Part shown: positions 28,275-35,701 of the stretch, piece by piece
Layout: each line of letters starts with the position of its first letter
How positions within the stretch are numbered: position 1 is the first letter of the stretch
Assembly: GCF_900156255.1 (NCBI RefSeq)
Contig: NZ_FTMK01000004.1
Location: 1-64,000, forward strand
Length of the DNA: 64,000 nucleotides
DNA from: Paracoccus thiocyanatus
Lineage (GTDB): Bacteria > Pseudomonadota > Alphaproteobacteria > Rhodobacterales > Rhodobacteraceae
Direction of reading: 5' to 3'
Translations under genes and position numbers: made by a program
The notes under the pieces: generated by a model
The model's database searches: none
The model's input: only the letters and a program-made list of their open reading frames with translations
What the model was told of the DNA's origin: nothing

Positions 28275-28451
28275 ATGGGATATCTTTTCGGCATCATCGT
28301 CTTTGTTCTGGATGTCTGGGCCATCGCCTCGATCATCAACACCAACGAGACCATGACCACCAAGCTGATCTGGATCGCACTGGTGGCGATCCTGCCGGTG
28401 CTGGGCTTTATCATCTGGTGGTTCGCGGGACCCAAGGCGAATTACGGCTAG
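28275..28451 (+). CDS. Small membrane protein, phospholipase D N-terminal (PLDc_N)-like domain
   Basis: This 58-residue protein begins MGYLFGIIVFVLDVWAIASI. A first membrane segment (residues 3-20) is followed by a short loop TNETMTTKLIWI and a second segment ending in PVLGFIIWWFAGPK. The pattern of a hydrophobic segment, a short polar loop, and a W/P-L-G-x-I-x-W/Y-x-x hairpin matches the PLDc_N domain found alone in small bacterial stress proteins. Its role is unknown. It is preceded by a consensus EcfG promoter, which supports a general stress function. Confidence 0.75.
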   Translation: MGYLFGIIVFVLDVWAIASIINTNETMTTKLIWIALVAILPVLGFIIWWFAGPKANYG

Positions 28452-28511
28452 GGTCTTTTCCGCCGCGACCGGCGGTGGCATTGTGCCCCGCAAGTCGGAA
28501 GGGCGGGGGAC

Positions 28512-29582
28512 ATGCCAGGGCGGATCGTTGTTGCGCTGTTGCTGCTGCTGGCGGCCTGCGCGCCGCGGGGCGCGATCACCGTCGCCCCCCAGGCGGGGCA
28601 GGTGGGAACCGTGGAGCGCATCTATGTCGCCTCCAACCGCAGCCCAGCGGGCAGCCGGCAGGAAGAGGTCAGCTTTGGCCGCGTCGATGTCGCGGTGCCG
28701 CCGCAGCGGCTGCCCGGATCGATCACCTATCCGCGGCCGGGCGCCGTTCCCGATCCGCAGCGGGATTTCCTGGTCGCGGAATATGCCCGCTTTGCCCGGC
28801 CCAGGGATTTCCGGGCCGAGCTGCGCCAGGCCATCGCCGCTCGGGCGCCGGGCGACCGCGACGTGGTGCTGTTCATCCATGGCTATAACAACACCTTCGC
28901 CGAGGGGCTGTATCGTTTTGCCCAGATCGAGCATGATCTGAACCTGCCCGGCGTGCCGATGCATTTCTCGTGGCCGTCGCGCGGGCAGCCGCTGGCCTAT
29001 GCGGCGGATCGCGACAGCGTGCTTTATTCGCGCGACGGGCTGGAGCGCAGCATCGAGATCGCCGCCCAGGCGGGCGGCAAGACGATCCTGGTCGCGCATT
29101 CCATGGGCGCGGCCCTGTTGATGGAAAGCCTGCGCCAGATGGCCATCGCCGGCAAGCGCGACACCCTGGACCGGATCGGCGCGGTGGTGCTGCTGTCGCC
29201 CGATATCGACGTGGGGCTGTTTCGCATGCAGGTCCGCGCCATCGGACGGCTGCCGCAGCCTTTCGTCATCTTCACCTCGGGGCGCGACCGGGCGCTTAAT
29301 CTTTCGGCGCTGATCTCGGCCGAGCCGGTGCGGCTGGGCAATCTGACCGATGCGGGGCCGGTGGCCGACCTGCCGGTCACTTTGGTCGATGTCGGGGCCT
29401 TTTCGACCGGGGACGGGCATTTCAACGTCGCGACCTCGCCGGCGCTCTTGCGCATCCTGTCCCAGGCGCAGGCGCTGAACAGCGGGTTTTCCGCGGATGT
29501 GGGCGGCGGGGTCGGGCCGCTGACCCGCGCCGCGCTTCATGCCGAGCAGGCGGCGCGGATCGTGATCTCGCCGGCCTTCTAG
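28512..29582 (+). CDS. Alpha/beta hydrolase lipoprotein (DUF900-like)
   Basis: This 356-residue protein begins with a lipoprotein signal peptide (IVVALLLLLAACAP, lipid Cys about 17). The hydrolase core has VVLFIHGYNNTFAEGLYRFAQ and the nucleophile motif LVAHSMGAALLMESL (Ser in HSMG), with ALVAL-like strand VVLLSPDIDV. These features match the DUF900 group of alpha/beta hydrolases. The substrate is unknown. It is anchored in the envelope. Its stop overlaps the convergent smr gene by 4 bp. Confidence 0.85.
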   Translation: MPGRIVVALLLLLAACAPRGAITVAPQAGQVGTVERIYVASNRSPAGSRQEEVSFGRVDVAVPPQRLPGSITYPRPGAVPDPQRDFLVAEYARFARPRDFRAELRQAIAARAPGDRDVVLFIHGYNNTFAEGLYRFAQIEHDLNLPGVPMHFSWPSRGQPLAYAADRDSVLYSRDGLERSIEIAAQAGGKTILVAHSMGAALLMESLRQMAIAGKRDTLDRIGAVVLLSPDIDVGLFRMQVRAIGRLPQPFVIFTSGRDRALNLSALISAEPVRLGNLTDAGPVADLPVTLVDVGAFSTGDGHFNVATSPALLRILSQAQALNSGFSADVGGGVGPLTRAALHAEQAARIVISPAF

Positions 29583-30175
29583 CGGCGCAGATAGACGTAA
29601 TAGGCGCCTTCGCCGCCATGGCGGCGATGTGCGGGACGGACTTGCAGCACCGCGGCATTCAGCGGCGGCATGTGCAGCCAATGCGGCACGGTGTGGCGCA
29701 GCGCGCCGGGGCGGACCGGCAGCGGTGCATCGGGGCCGGCGCCGCGGCCCTTGCCGGTGATGACCAGCACCAGCCGGCGGCCATCGGCGCGGGCCTGCAT
29801 GACGAAACGGGTCAGGACCGGCTGGGCCACGGCCAAGGTCATCCCATGCAGGTCGATGCGCGCCTCGGGCGCAAGCTTGCCGCGGCTCATCTGGCGATGG
29901 GTCTTGTGATCCATGCGCAAGGGCTGGGCGTGCAGCGCCTGGGGCAGGGGCGGGGACAGGTCAACGCGGGTCGAGCCCCCGCCGGAGCGCGCGCCCAGCC
30001 GCAGATCCGCCAGCGGCAAGGGGGCCGGCTGGGACACGGCAGGCGGCTTTTTCAGCGGCGGTGGTTCGGGCGCCGGCTGGGCCTGTTTGCGGGCCGGGTG
30101 CAGCGGAACGGCGGTCGAGGCGACACGGGACCAAAGGGTCTTGTCCTCGGCCGAAAGTCCGCGCCGCCGTGCCAT
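29579..30175 (-). CDS. Smr domain protein
   Basis: This 198-residue protein has a basic, Pro-rich N-terminal half and a C-terminal Smr domain (about 105-195). The domain contains ARIDLHGMTLAVAQPVLTRF (DLHG motif) and LVLVITGKGRGAG (the TGxG motif). Smr domains nick or bind DNA or RNA; the target is unknown. The gene follows the Tim44-like gene after 3 bp, so they form an operon. Confidence 0.88.
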   Translation of the reverse strand: MARRRGLSAEDKTLWSRVASTAVPLHPARKQAQPAPEPPPLKKPPAVSQPAPLPLADLRLGARSGGGSTRVDLSPPLPQALHAQPLRMDHKTHRQMSRGKLAPEARIDLHGMTLAVAQPVLTRFVMQARADGRRLVLVITGKGRGAGPDAPLPVRPGALRHTVPHWLHMPPLNAAVLQVRPAHRRHGGEGAYYVYLRR

Positions 30176-30178
30176 GGC

Positions 30179-30835
30179 TCAGGCCGTGGCGACAAGCTGC
30201 CAGTTCGGGTCGTCCTGACCCATCCGGCGGGCGAAGGTCCAGATATCGCGCTGCTTGCGCGATGCCTTGGGATCGCCCTCGACCACGTTGCCGTCGGCGT
30301 CGCGGGTGGCGACGATCATCTCGCCGACGAAGCGCACCGAAAGTTCGGCCATGCCGGTCGCGGGGGTGAACTCGGCCCCGGCCAGCGCGGTTTCGCGCGT
30401 GCCCAGGAATTGCGCCTCGGTGGTCAGGTTGCGCGCCTTGCGGTCCTGGATCACCGATTCAAAGGCTTCGGCCACCGGCGGTGCCAGAAAGCCCCGCACC
30501 TCGGAAAGATCGCCGCGCTCAAAGGCCATCAGGATCATTTCATAGGCGGATTTGGCGCCCGACAGGAACGGCCCCACGGCGAAATCGGGTTCGACCCGTT
30601 TCATCTCGGCCAGGGCCAGGGCGGGGGGGCTGCCGGGTTCGGCATGGTCGGAAATGTCGGTATCCGCCGGCTCGGCGGTGCCGTCGATCACGTCGAAGCG
30701 GTGACGCTGCACCGGCTCTTCGGGCACGCGCGGCGGCTCGAATCCGTCGCGGGTGCCAAGAACCCCGCGCAGGCGCAGGATCAGGAACACGGCGATCGCC
30801 GCGAGAACAAGCAATTGCAGCAGGGGGTTCGACAT
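30179..30835 (-). CDS. Tim44-like domain protein
   Basis: This 218-residue protein has one N-terminal membrane segment (NPLLQLLVLAAIAVFLILRL), then a polar linker and a Tim44-like domain (GAKSAYEMILMAFERGDLSEVRGFL, then VSFVGEM-type ELSVRFVGEMIVATRDADG). Bacterial members are inner-membrane proteins (TimA in Caulobacter). The function is not settled. ATG 30835 is preferred to the TTG one codon earlier. It is divergent from fxsA. Confidence 0.88.
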   Translation of the reverse strand: MSNPLLQLLVLAAIAVFLILRLRGVLGTRDGFEPPRVPEEPVQRHRFDVIDGTAEPADTDISDHAEPGSPPALALAEMKRVEPDFAVGPFLSGAKSAYEMILMAFERGDLSEVRGFLAPPVAEAFESVIQDRKARNLTTEAQFLGTRETALAGAEFTPATGMAELSVRFVGEMIVATRDADGNVVEGDPKASRKQRDIWTFARRMGQDDPNWQLVATA

Positions 30836-30945
30836 CAACGGACCTAAGCTTTGTATCGGCGCTTCCGCATGCTTATGTAGGGTGAGGACCGGCCCAAGTC
30901 CAGTTTGGTGCCGGGAAATAGAGCTGCCCGGAGGAAAAAGCCGTC

Positions 30946-31515
30946 ATGTGGCTGTTGCTGCCCTTTGTGATCCTGCCCATCGTCGAGATCGCGCTGTTCA
31001 TCCAGGTGGGGGGCGCGATCGGCGTCCTGCCCACCATCGCGCTGGTCTTGGCCTCGGCCCTGGCCGGGGTGGCGGTCATGCGCCGCCAGGGCGCGCGCGC
31101 GGCGCTGGACGTGCAGCGCGCCATGCAGGATTTTCGCGATCCCGGCCGGCCGATGGCCCATGGCGCGCTGGTCATGATCGGCGGGCTGCTGATGGTGGTG
31201 CCGGGCCTGTTCACCAGCGCCCTGGGGCTTTTGCTGCTGATTGCGCCGCTGCGCAGCCTGATCCTGCGGCGGATGGCCCGGCGGATGCGGGTTTCGGGCG
31301 CCGGTTACAGCTATAGCCGCACCTATGGCGCCGAGGCTGATTTCGGCGCCGATCCGACCGGATTTCGCCGCGGGCCCGGCTGGAGCGACCAGGGCGCGAT
31401 CGACGGGGAATATTCGGTTCAGGACGACCCGCCCGGTCCCGTCCGCGATGGGCTGACCGACCAGACCGAACCGCCTGCGGGCCGGCGCGGCAACTCGGGC
31501 TGGACCCGGCATTGA
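30946..31515 (+). CDS. fxsA: FxsA family membrane protein
   Basis: This 189-residue protein has an N-terminal FxsA domain with three or four membrane segments (LPFVILPIVEIALFIQVGGAIG, TIALVLASALAGVAVMRRQG, MIGGLLMVVPGLFTSALGLLLL), then a cytosolic polar tail. E. coli FxsA relieves exclusion of phage T7 by the F plasmid when overexpressed; its normal role is unknown. An AGGA sequence is 13 bp upstream of ATG 30946. secB follows in the same direction. Confidence 0.88.
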   Translation: MWLLLPFVILPIVEIALFIQVGGAIGVLPTIALVLASALAGVAVMRRQGARAALDVQRAMQDFRDPGRPMAHGALVMIGGLLMVVPGLFTSALGLLLLIAPLRSLILRRMARRMRVSGAGYSYSRTYGAEADFGADPTGFRRGPGWSDQGAIDGEYSVQDDPPGPVRDGLTDQTEPPAGRRGNSGWTRH

Positions 31516-31564
31516 GCGCCGGGTCGGGGGGTGCTAGAAACCCTCCAGATCCGAGGAGAATGCG

Positions 31565-32086
31565 ATGAGCGACGACAACAACAGCGGCGCGGCCGCGCCT
31601 GCGCCGCAGACCGGCGAACAGCCGGCCGTGCGGTTGCAGATCCTGACCCAATATATCCGCGACCTGTCCTTTGAGAACGCGGTGGCGCAAAAGGGCCTGC
31701 CCTCGGGCGAGGTGCAGCCGGAAATCAGCGTCCAGGTCAGCCTTGACGCCCGCAAGCGCCCGACCGAGCACCAGTACGAAGTGATCAGCAAGTTTCGCGT
31801 CCAATCCGCCAATGCCAGCGACAAGTCGCCGCTGTTTCTGTGCGAACTGGACTATGGCGGCGTCTTTCACGTCGAGGGCGTCCCCGAGGACCAGCTGCAT
31901 CCGTTCCTGATGATCGAATGCCCGCGGATGATGTTCCCCTTTGTGCGGCGCATCGTGTCGGACATGACCCGCGACGGCGGCTTCCCGCCCTTCAACATGG
32001 ACCCGGTGGATTTCGTGGCGCTGTATCGCCAGGAAATCGCGCGGCGTGCCCAGGCCCAGCGTCCCGCCGACCAGCCGCTGTCCTAA
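31565..32086 (+). CDS. secB: Protein-export chaperone SecB
   Basis: This 173-residue protein has the SecB core: LQILTQYIRDLSFENAVAQ, the long YEVISKFRVQSAN strand, LCELDYGGVFHVEGV, LMIECPRMMFPFVRRIVSDM and PPFNMDPVDFVALYRQ. It forms tetramers that keep preproteins unfolded and deliver them to SecA. The start follows GAGGAG. A strong terminator follows. Confidence 0.96.
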   Translation: MSDDNNSGAAAPAPQTGEQPAVRLQILTQYIRDLSFENAVAQKGLPSGEVQPEISVQVSLDARKRPTEHQYEVISKFRVQSANASDKSPLFLCELDYGGVFHVEGVPEDQLHPFLMIECPRMMFPFVRRIVSDMTRDGGFPPFNMDPVDFVALYRQEIARRAQAQRPADQPLS

Positions 32087-32113
32087 GTCACTTCTGCGTG
32101 ACTGCGCCGATCC

Positions 32114-32143
32114 GGCCCGCGGTTTCCCGACCGCGGGCCTTTT
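32114..32143 (+). terminator. Rho-independent terminator after secB
   Basis: A perfect 10 bp stem GGCCCGCGGT / ACCGCGGGCC with loop TTCCCG is followed by TTTT, 28 bp after the secB stop. Confidence 0.85.
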
Positions 32144-32227
32144 CCTGTCCGCCTTGCGGGTCGATCCGGTGCTGGCGCGGCCGCCGCCCGGCGGCTAGCT
32201 TGCGCCTGAGAAGACGGAGGAAACGGC

Positions 32228-32839
32228 ATGGCGAACCGCGGGCGGGCTTGGCAAAGGATGCTGTCGGGGCGCAGGCTGGACCTTCTTGACCCGACGCCCA
32301 TGGACATCGAAATCGGCGACATTGCCCATGGCCTGGCCTTTGTCGCGCGCTGGAACGGCCAGACCCGCGGCGACTGGGCCTATAGCGTCGCCGAGCATTC
32401 GCTGCTGGTCGAGGAAATCCACGCCCGCAGCCAACCTGATTGCGACCCGCGCTGGCAGTTGGCCGCGCTGCTGCATGATGCGCCGGAATATGTGATCGGG
32501 GACATGATTTCCCCGGTCAAGGCGGCGCTGGGGCGCGAATATGGCGAAATGGACGCGCGATTGGCGGCGGCCATCCACCGGCGCTTTGGCTTGCCCGCGC
32601 AATTGCCGGCGGCGGTCAAGCGCGGCATCAAGCGCGCCGACCGGATATCGGCCCGGCTGGAGGCCATCCAGATCGCCGGTTTCTCTCAGGCCGAGGCCGA
32701 CCGGCTTTTTCCCGTTCCCCGCCCCGAACTGTTGCAGGGGCTGGAAATACGGCTGCGGCCGCCAGCGGAAACGCGCAATGCATATCTGTCGCGCTTTTCC
32801 CAGCTTATCGCGGAAATCGACGAAAAGCCCTGCGCGTAA
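32228..32839 (+). CDS. HD-domain hydrolase (YfbR-like)
   Basis: This 203-residue protein has the HD metal-binding pattern: the first His in YSVAEHSLLVEEI, then AALLHDAPEYVIGDMISPVK (HD motif) and a later Asp in KRADRISARLEAI. This order is seen in YfbR-type 5'-deoxynucleotidases. The substrate is not proven. AGACGGAGG lies 7 bp before ATG 32228. The stop codon overlaps the poly-A side of the hvrA terminator. Confidence 0.85.
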   Translation: MANRGRAWQRMLSGRRLDLLDPTPMDIEIGDIAHGLAFVARWNGQTRGDWAYSVAEHSLLVEEIHARSQPDCDPRWQLAALLHDAPEYVIGDMISPVKAALGREYGEMDARLAAAIHRRFGLPAQLPAAVKRGIKRADRISARLEAIQIAGFSQAEADRLFPVPRPELLQGLEIRLRPPAETRNAYLSRFSQLIAEIDEKPCA

Positions 32840-32864
32840 AAAACCCCGCATCAAGGATGCGGGG
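32838..32864 (-). terminator. Rho-independent terminator after hvrA
   Basis: Read on the minus strand, CCCCGCATC-CTT-GATGCGGGG is followed by TTTTTT. It starts 7 bp after the hvrA stop. The plus-strand side has no T-run, so it serves hvrA only. Confidence 0.88.
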
Positions 32865-32870
32865 CATGGA

Positions 32871-33179
32871 TCAGATTTCCAGGTCTTCCAGCTTTCTGCC
32901 GGTGTCCAGGGCTTCCTGGATCCAGCGTGGCTTGCGGCCGCGGCCGGTCCAGGTCTGTTCCGGGGCGGCGGGATTGGCATATTTGGGCGCCACCTTGCCC
33001 CGCGCCGGTTTGGCGGTGGTCAGATCGGCCAGGTTGAAGCCAAATTCGCGCGCGGCGCTTTCCGCGGCGGCCAGCGCTTCGCGCTTGCGACGATCCTCGA
33101 AGGTGGAAATGGCGCGATCGAGCTTGTTACGCAGATCACGAAGTTCGCGCAAGGACATGGCGTCCAGTTCAATGCTCAT
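32871..33179 (-). CDS. hvrA: H-NS family nucleoid-associated regulator HvrA
   Basis: This 102-residue protein has an N-terminal coiled-coil oligomerisation region (MSLRELRDLRNKLDRAISTFEDRR) and a C-terminal DNA-binding motif TWTGRGRKPRWIQEAL. These are typical of the H-NS-like proteins HvrA and Spb of Rhodobacter. In R. capsulatus hvrA lies downstream of regA and tunes photosynthesis and nitrogen genes. It also lies directly downstream of regA here, which supports the symbol. Confidence 0.88.
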   Translation of the reverse strand: MSIELDAMSLRELRDLRNKLDRAISTFEDRRKREALAAAESAAREFGFNLADLTTAKPARGKVAPKYANPAAPEQTWTGRGRKPRWIQEALDTGRKLEDLEI

Positions 33180-33263
33180 CTCGTTTATCCTTGGTTCTTG
33201 CCATATGTGCCCCTCAATATTTCCATTCCAATATGAAATGCAATAACTTTCGAGAAGCGGTTA

Positions 33264-33812
33264 TTAACGCGGGCTGCGCTTGGCCAAAATCCGCTGCAAG
33301 GTTCGCCGATGCATATGCAGGCGCCGCGCCGTTTCGCTGACATTGCGGTCGCATTGTTCATAAACGCGCTGGATATGTTCCCAGCGCACCCGGTCAGCGG
33401 ACATCGGCGTTTCTGGCGGGGGCGGCAAGGTATCGCCCCGCGCCAGCAGCGCACGGGTCACGTCATCGGCATCCGCCGGTTTCGACAGGTAATCCGTCGC
33501 GCCCATCTTGACCGCGGCCACCGCGGTCGCAATCGCGCCATAGCCGGTCAGCACCACGATGCGGACATCCTCGCGCGCTTCGCGCAGGGCATCGACGACA
33601 TCAAGCCCATTCCCATCCTCAAGCCGCAGATCGACCACCGCATGGGCCGGGGCATGTGCCGCGACCGCGGCGCGCGCCTCGGCGACCGAAGCGGCGCGGG
33701 TAACGGCGAAGCCGCGTTTTTCCATGGCACGGGCCAGACGGTTCAGAAAGATCTCGTCGTCGTCCACCAGCAGCAGGCTGGGGTCGGGCCCGATTTGGTA
33801 ATCTTCTGCCAT
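33264..33812 (-). CDS. regA: Redox response regulator RegA/PrrA/ActR
   Basis: This 182-residue protein has a receiver domain (LLLVDDDEIFLNRL, phospho-acceptor Asp61 in AVVDLRLEDG, VVLTGYG, SKPADADDV), a poly-Pro hinge (PPPPETP), and a Fis-type helix-turn-helix (NVSETARRLHMHRRTLQRILAKR). These are hallmarks of RegA. It activates respiration and carbon and nitrogen genes under low oxygen when phosphorylated by RegB. ATG 33812 gives the family start; an upstream in-frame codon is possible. It is divergent from regB; hvrA follows it. Confidence 0.95.
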   Translation of the reverse strand: MAEDYQIGPDPSLLLVDDDEIFLNRLARAMEKRGFAVTRAASVAEARAAVAAHAPAHAVVDLRLEDGNGLDVVDALREAREDVRIVVLTGYGAIATAVAAVKMGATDYLSKPADADDVTRALLARGDTLPPPPETPMSADRVRWEHIQRVYEQCDRNVSETARRLHMHRRTLQRILAKRSPR

Positions 33813-34284
33813 ATTCTCTTGCCCTTGAAAGTTCACTGTTGATTAGAGTGTTTCGGCCATCCGGTCAAACCCGGCATCTGACGCTGCGTCAATGAAACAG
33901 GCGGCGCATTCTGCCCAAGGCAAGGCGGAAAACGCGGGACCGAAAGATCGACAGTGTCGATGCCGGGAATCACAAGATAGGGATCAACCGCCGGATCGAC
34001 CAGAGAGGCGTGGCGATTTTCCCCGCGAATTCCGCGGCAATGGGATTGCACGATATTACCGCGGCGATTTCGGCCGCGGTTCCGTCCAGGCTGTCGCCGT
34101 GCCGGCGAAGGCCCCGGATTAACCCGCCCCGCGGACCTGCCCAGTCCCTTGCCGATGACGGCAAGGTGACAAAACTGGACGGGTCCGTTCATTCCCATCT
34201 TCACAACTCCGAATGTCTGAACGCATTGATTGCCTATCTGGCGCTCGTTATCAATGCAAAAGCCCCAGCAAACAGGATGACCCC
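33813..34284. other. regA-regB intergenic region without a recognisable gene
   Basis: About 470 bp separate the divergent regA and regB starts. Open frames of 64-123 codons occur on both strands, but none shows a domain, a ribosome binding site or convincing composition. In Rhodobacter senC/prrC lies here. No CxxxCP copper motif of SenC was found in either strand. An inverted repeat at 34058-34080 is listed separately. Confidence 0.6.
34058..34080. promoter_or_regulatory. Perfect inverted repeat, possible RegA operator
   Basis: The arms ACCGCGGC (34058-34065) and GCCGCGGT (34073-34080) are separated by GATTTCG. Inside lie GCGGC and GCCGC, fitting the RegA/PrrA half-sites GCGnC and GnCGC with a 7 nt spacer. 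It lies between the divergent regA and regB genes. RegA binding is inferred, not shown. Confidence 0.4.
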
Positions 34285-35628
34285 GTGCCTCTTGGTCTAG
34301 TTTCCCACCGAATCGACCTTTTACCGGGCCGTCCCGCGCCAGAGCCGATCCGCCTGCGCACGCTGATCCTGCTGCGCTGGGTGGCGATTGCCGGGCAATT
34401 GGCGGCCGTCGGCGGGGCGCTGATGATCGGGGCGGGCTTTCCGCTGGCGGCGGTGCTGGCGATGATCGGGCTGGCGGTGGCGCTGAACCTTGGGCTGTCG
34501 GTGCGGCCGGACCGCCGCATCTCGGCGCGCGAGGCGGCCTGGCAGTTGGGCTTTGACCTGGCGCAGGTGGCGGCGCTGCTGGCGCTGACGGGCGGGCTTG
34601 CCAACCCCTTCGCGCTGCTTTTGCTGGCGCCGGTGACGGTTGCCGCGACCGCCCTGCCGCCGCCGCACATGCTGGCGCTGGGGGCGGCGACCTTTCTGAT
34701 GGTCACGCTTTCCGCGATCTGTCCGCAGCCGCTGACCTTCGGCTCGGGCGGGCTGGTCACGCTGCGCGAGCCGCTGCTGGTCGGGCATTGGTTCGCCATC
34801 GTGATCGGGGCGGTGTTCTTTGCCGGCTATGCCCGGCTGGTCGCCGCGCAGGTCAGCGCCACCTCGGACGCGCTTTTCGCCGCCCGCTTGGCGCTGGAGC
34901 GTGAACAGAAGCTGCAACATCTGGGCGGCGTGGTGGCCGCTGCCGCGCATGAGCTGGGCACCCCCCTGGCCACGATCAAGCTGGTCAGCGCCGAGCTGGC
35001 CGACGAACTGGCCGATGCCCTGCCCGAGCGCGAGGACCTGGCCGAGGACGTGGCGCTGCTGCGCCAGTCCACCGACCGCTGCCGCGACATCCTGCAATCC
35101 ATGGGCAGCGCCGGCCGCGACGACCTGCTGATCCGCTCGGCCCCGCTGACCGAGGTTCTGGCCGAGGCCGCGGCGCCGCATCGCGACCGTGGCGCCGAAA
35201 TCCTGGTTCTGCCCGCACCCGAACCGCTGATCGTCCTGCGCGATGCCGCGATGATCCACGGTCTGCGCAACCTGGTCCAGAACGCCGTCGATTTCGCCGC
35301 CAGCCGCGTGACCATCGAGACCGGGGCAGACCGCCGCGACCTGTGGGTGCGGATCACCGATGACGGGCCGGGATTTCCGCCCGCGCTTTTGCCGCGCATC
35401 GGCAGCCCCTTCCTGACCACCCGCCCGCGGGCCGAGGACGGGCGGCGCTACGAAGGCATGGGACTGGGCCTGTTCATCGCCAAGGCGCTGCTTGAACGGT
35501 CCGGTGCCCGGCTGCGCTTTGCCAATGGCCGCCGGGGCGGGGCCGAGATCGTCGTCACCTGGCCGCGCGGCAAGATCGAGACCGGGGATCGCGGCGCCCT
35601 GGGCCCGAATCCGCAGATTCTGCCCTGA
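34285..35628 (+). CDS. regB: Redox sensor histidine kinase RegB/PrrB
   Basis: This protein has 447 residues from GTG 34285. Six N-terminal membrane segments include the quinone-binding motif GGLANPF (residues 103-109), which is invariant in RegB. The phosphoacceptor His222 is in AAHELGTPLATIKL. The redox-active Cys266 is in STDRCRDILQSMG. The ATPase domain has N, DDGPGFP and GMGLGLFIAKALL. GTG 34285 has AGGA 7 nt upstream, while ATG 34213 has no ribosome site and adds an unusual tail. It signals to RegA. Confidence 0.93.
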   Translation: MPLGLVSHRIDLLPGRPAPEPIRLRTLILLRWVAIAGQLAAVGGALMIGAGFPLAAVLAMIGLAVALNLGLSVRPDRRISAREAAWQLGFDLAQVAALLALTGGLANPFALLLLAPVTVAATALPPPHMLALGAATFLMVTLSAICPQPLTFGSGGLVTLREPLLVGHWFAIVIGAVFFAGYARLVAAQVSATSDALFAARLALEREQKLQHLGGVVAAAAHELGTPLATIKLVSAELADELADALPEREDLAEDVALLRQSTDRCRDILQSMGSAGRDDLLIRSAPLTEVLAEAAAPHRDRGAEILVLPAPEPLIVLRDAAMIHGLRNLVQNAVDFAASRVTIETGADRRDLWVRITDDGPGFPPALLPRIGSPFLTTRPRAEDGRRYEGMGLGLFIAKALLERSGARLRFANGRRGGAEIVVTWPRGKIETGDRGALGPNPQILP

Positions 35629-35701
35629 GGCGCGCGCGCGTTAACCACTTCTTAAAACATCCCGCTATAGTTGATTGGCTGTGTTGTTCAGGGATGTTGC
35701 G

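Noticed and set aside
33833-34204. Minus-strand frame of 123 codons between regA and regB
   Set aside because: No domain, no SenC copper motif, no ribosome site, and composition unlike neighbouring genes.
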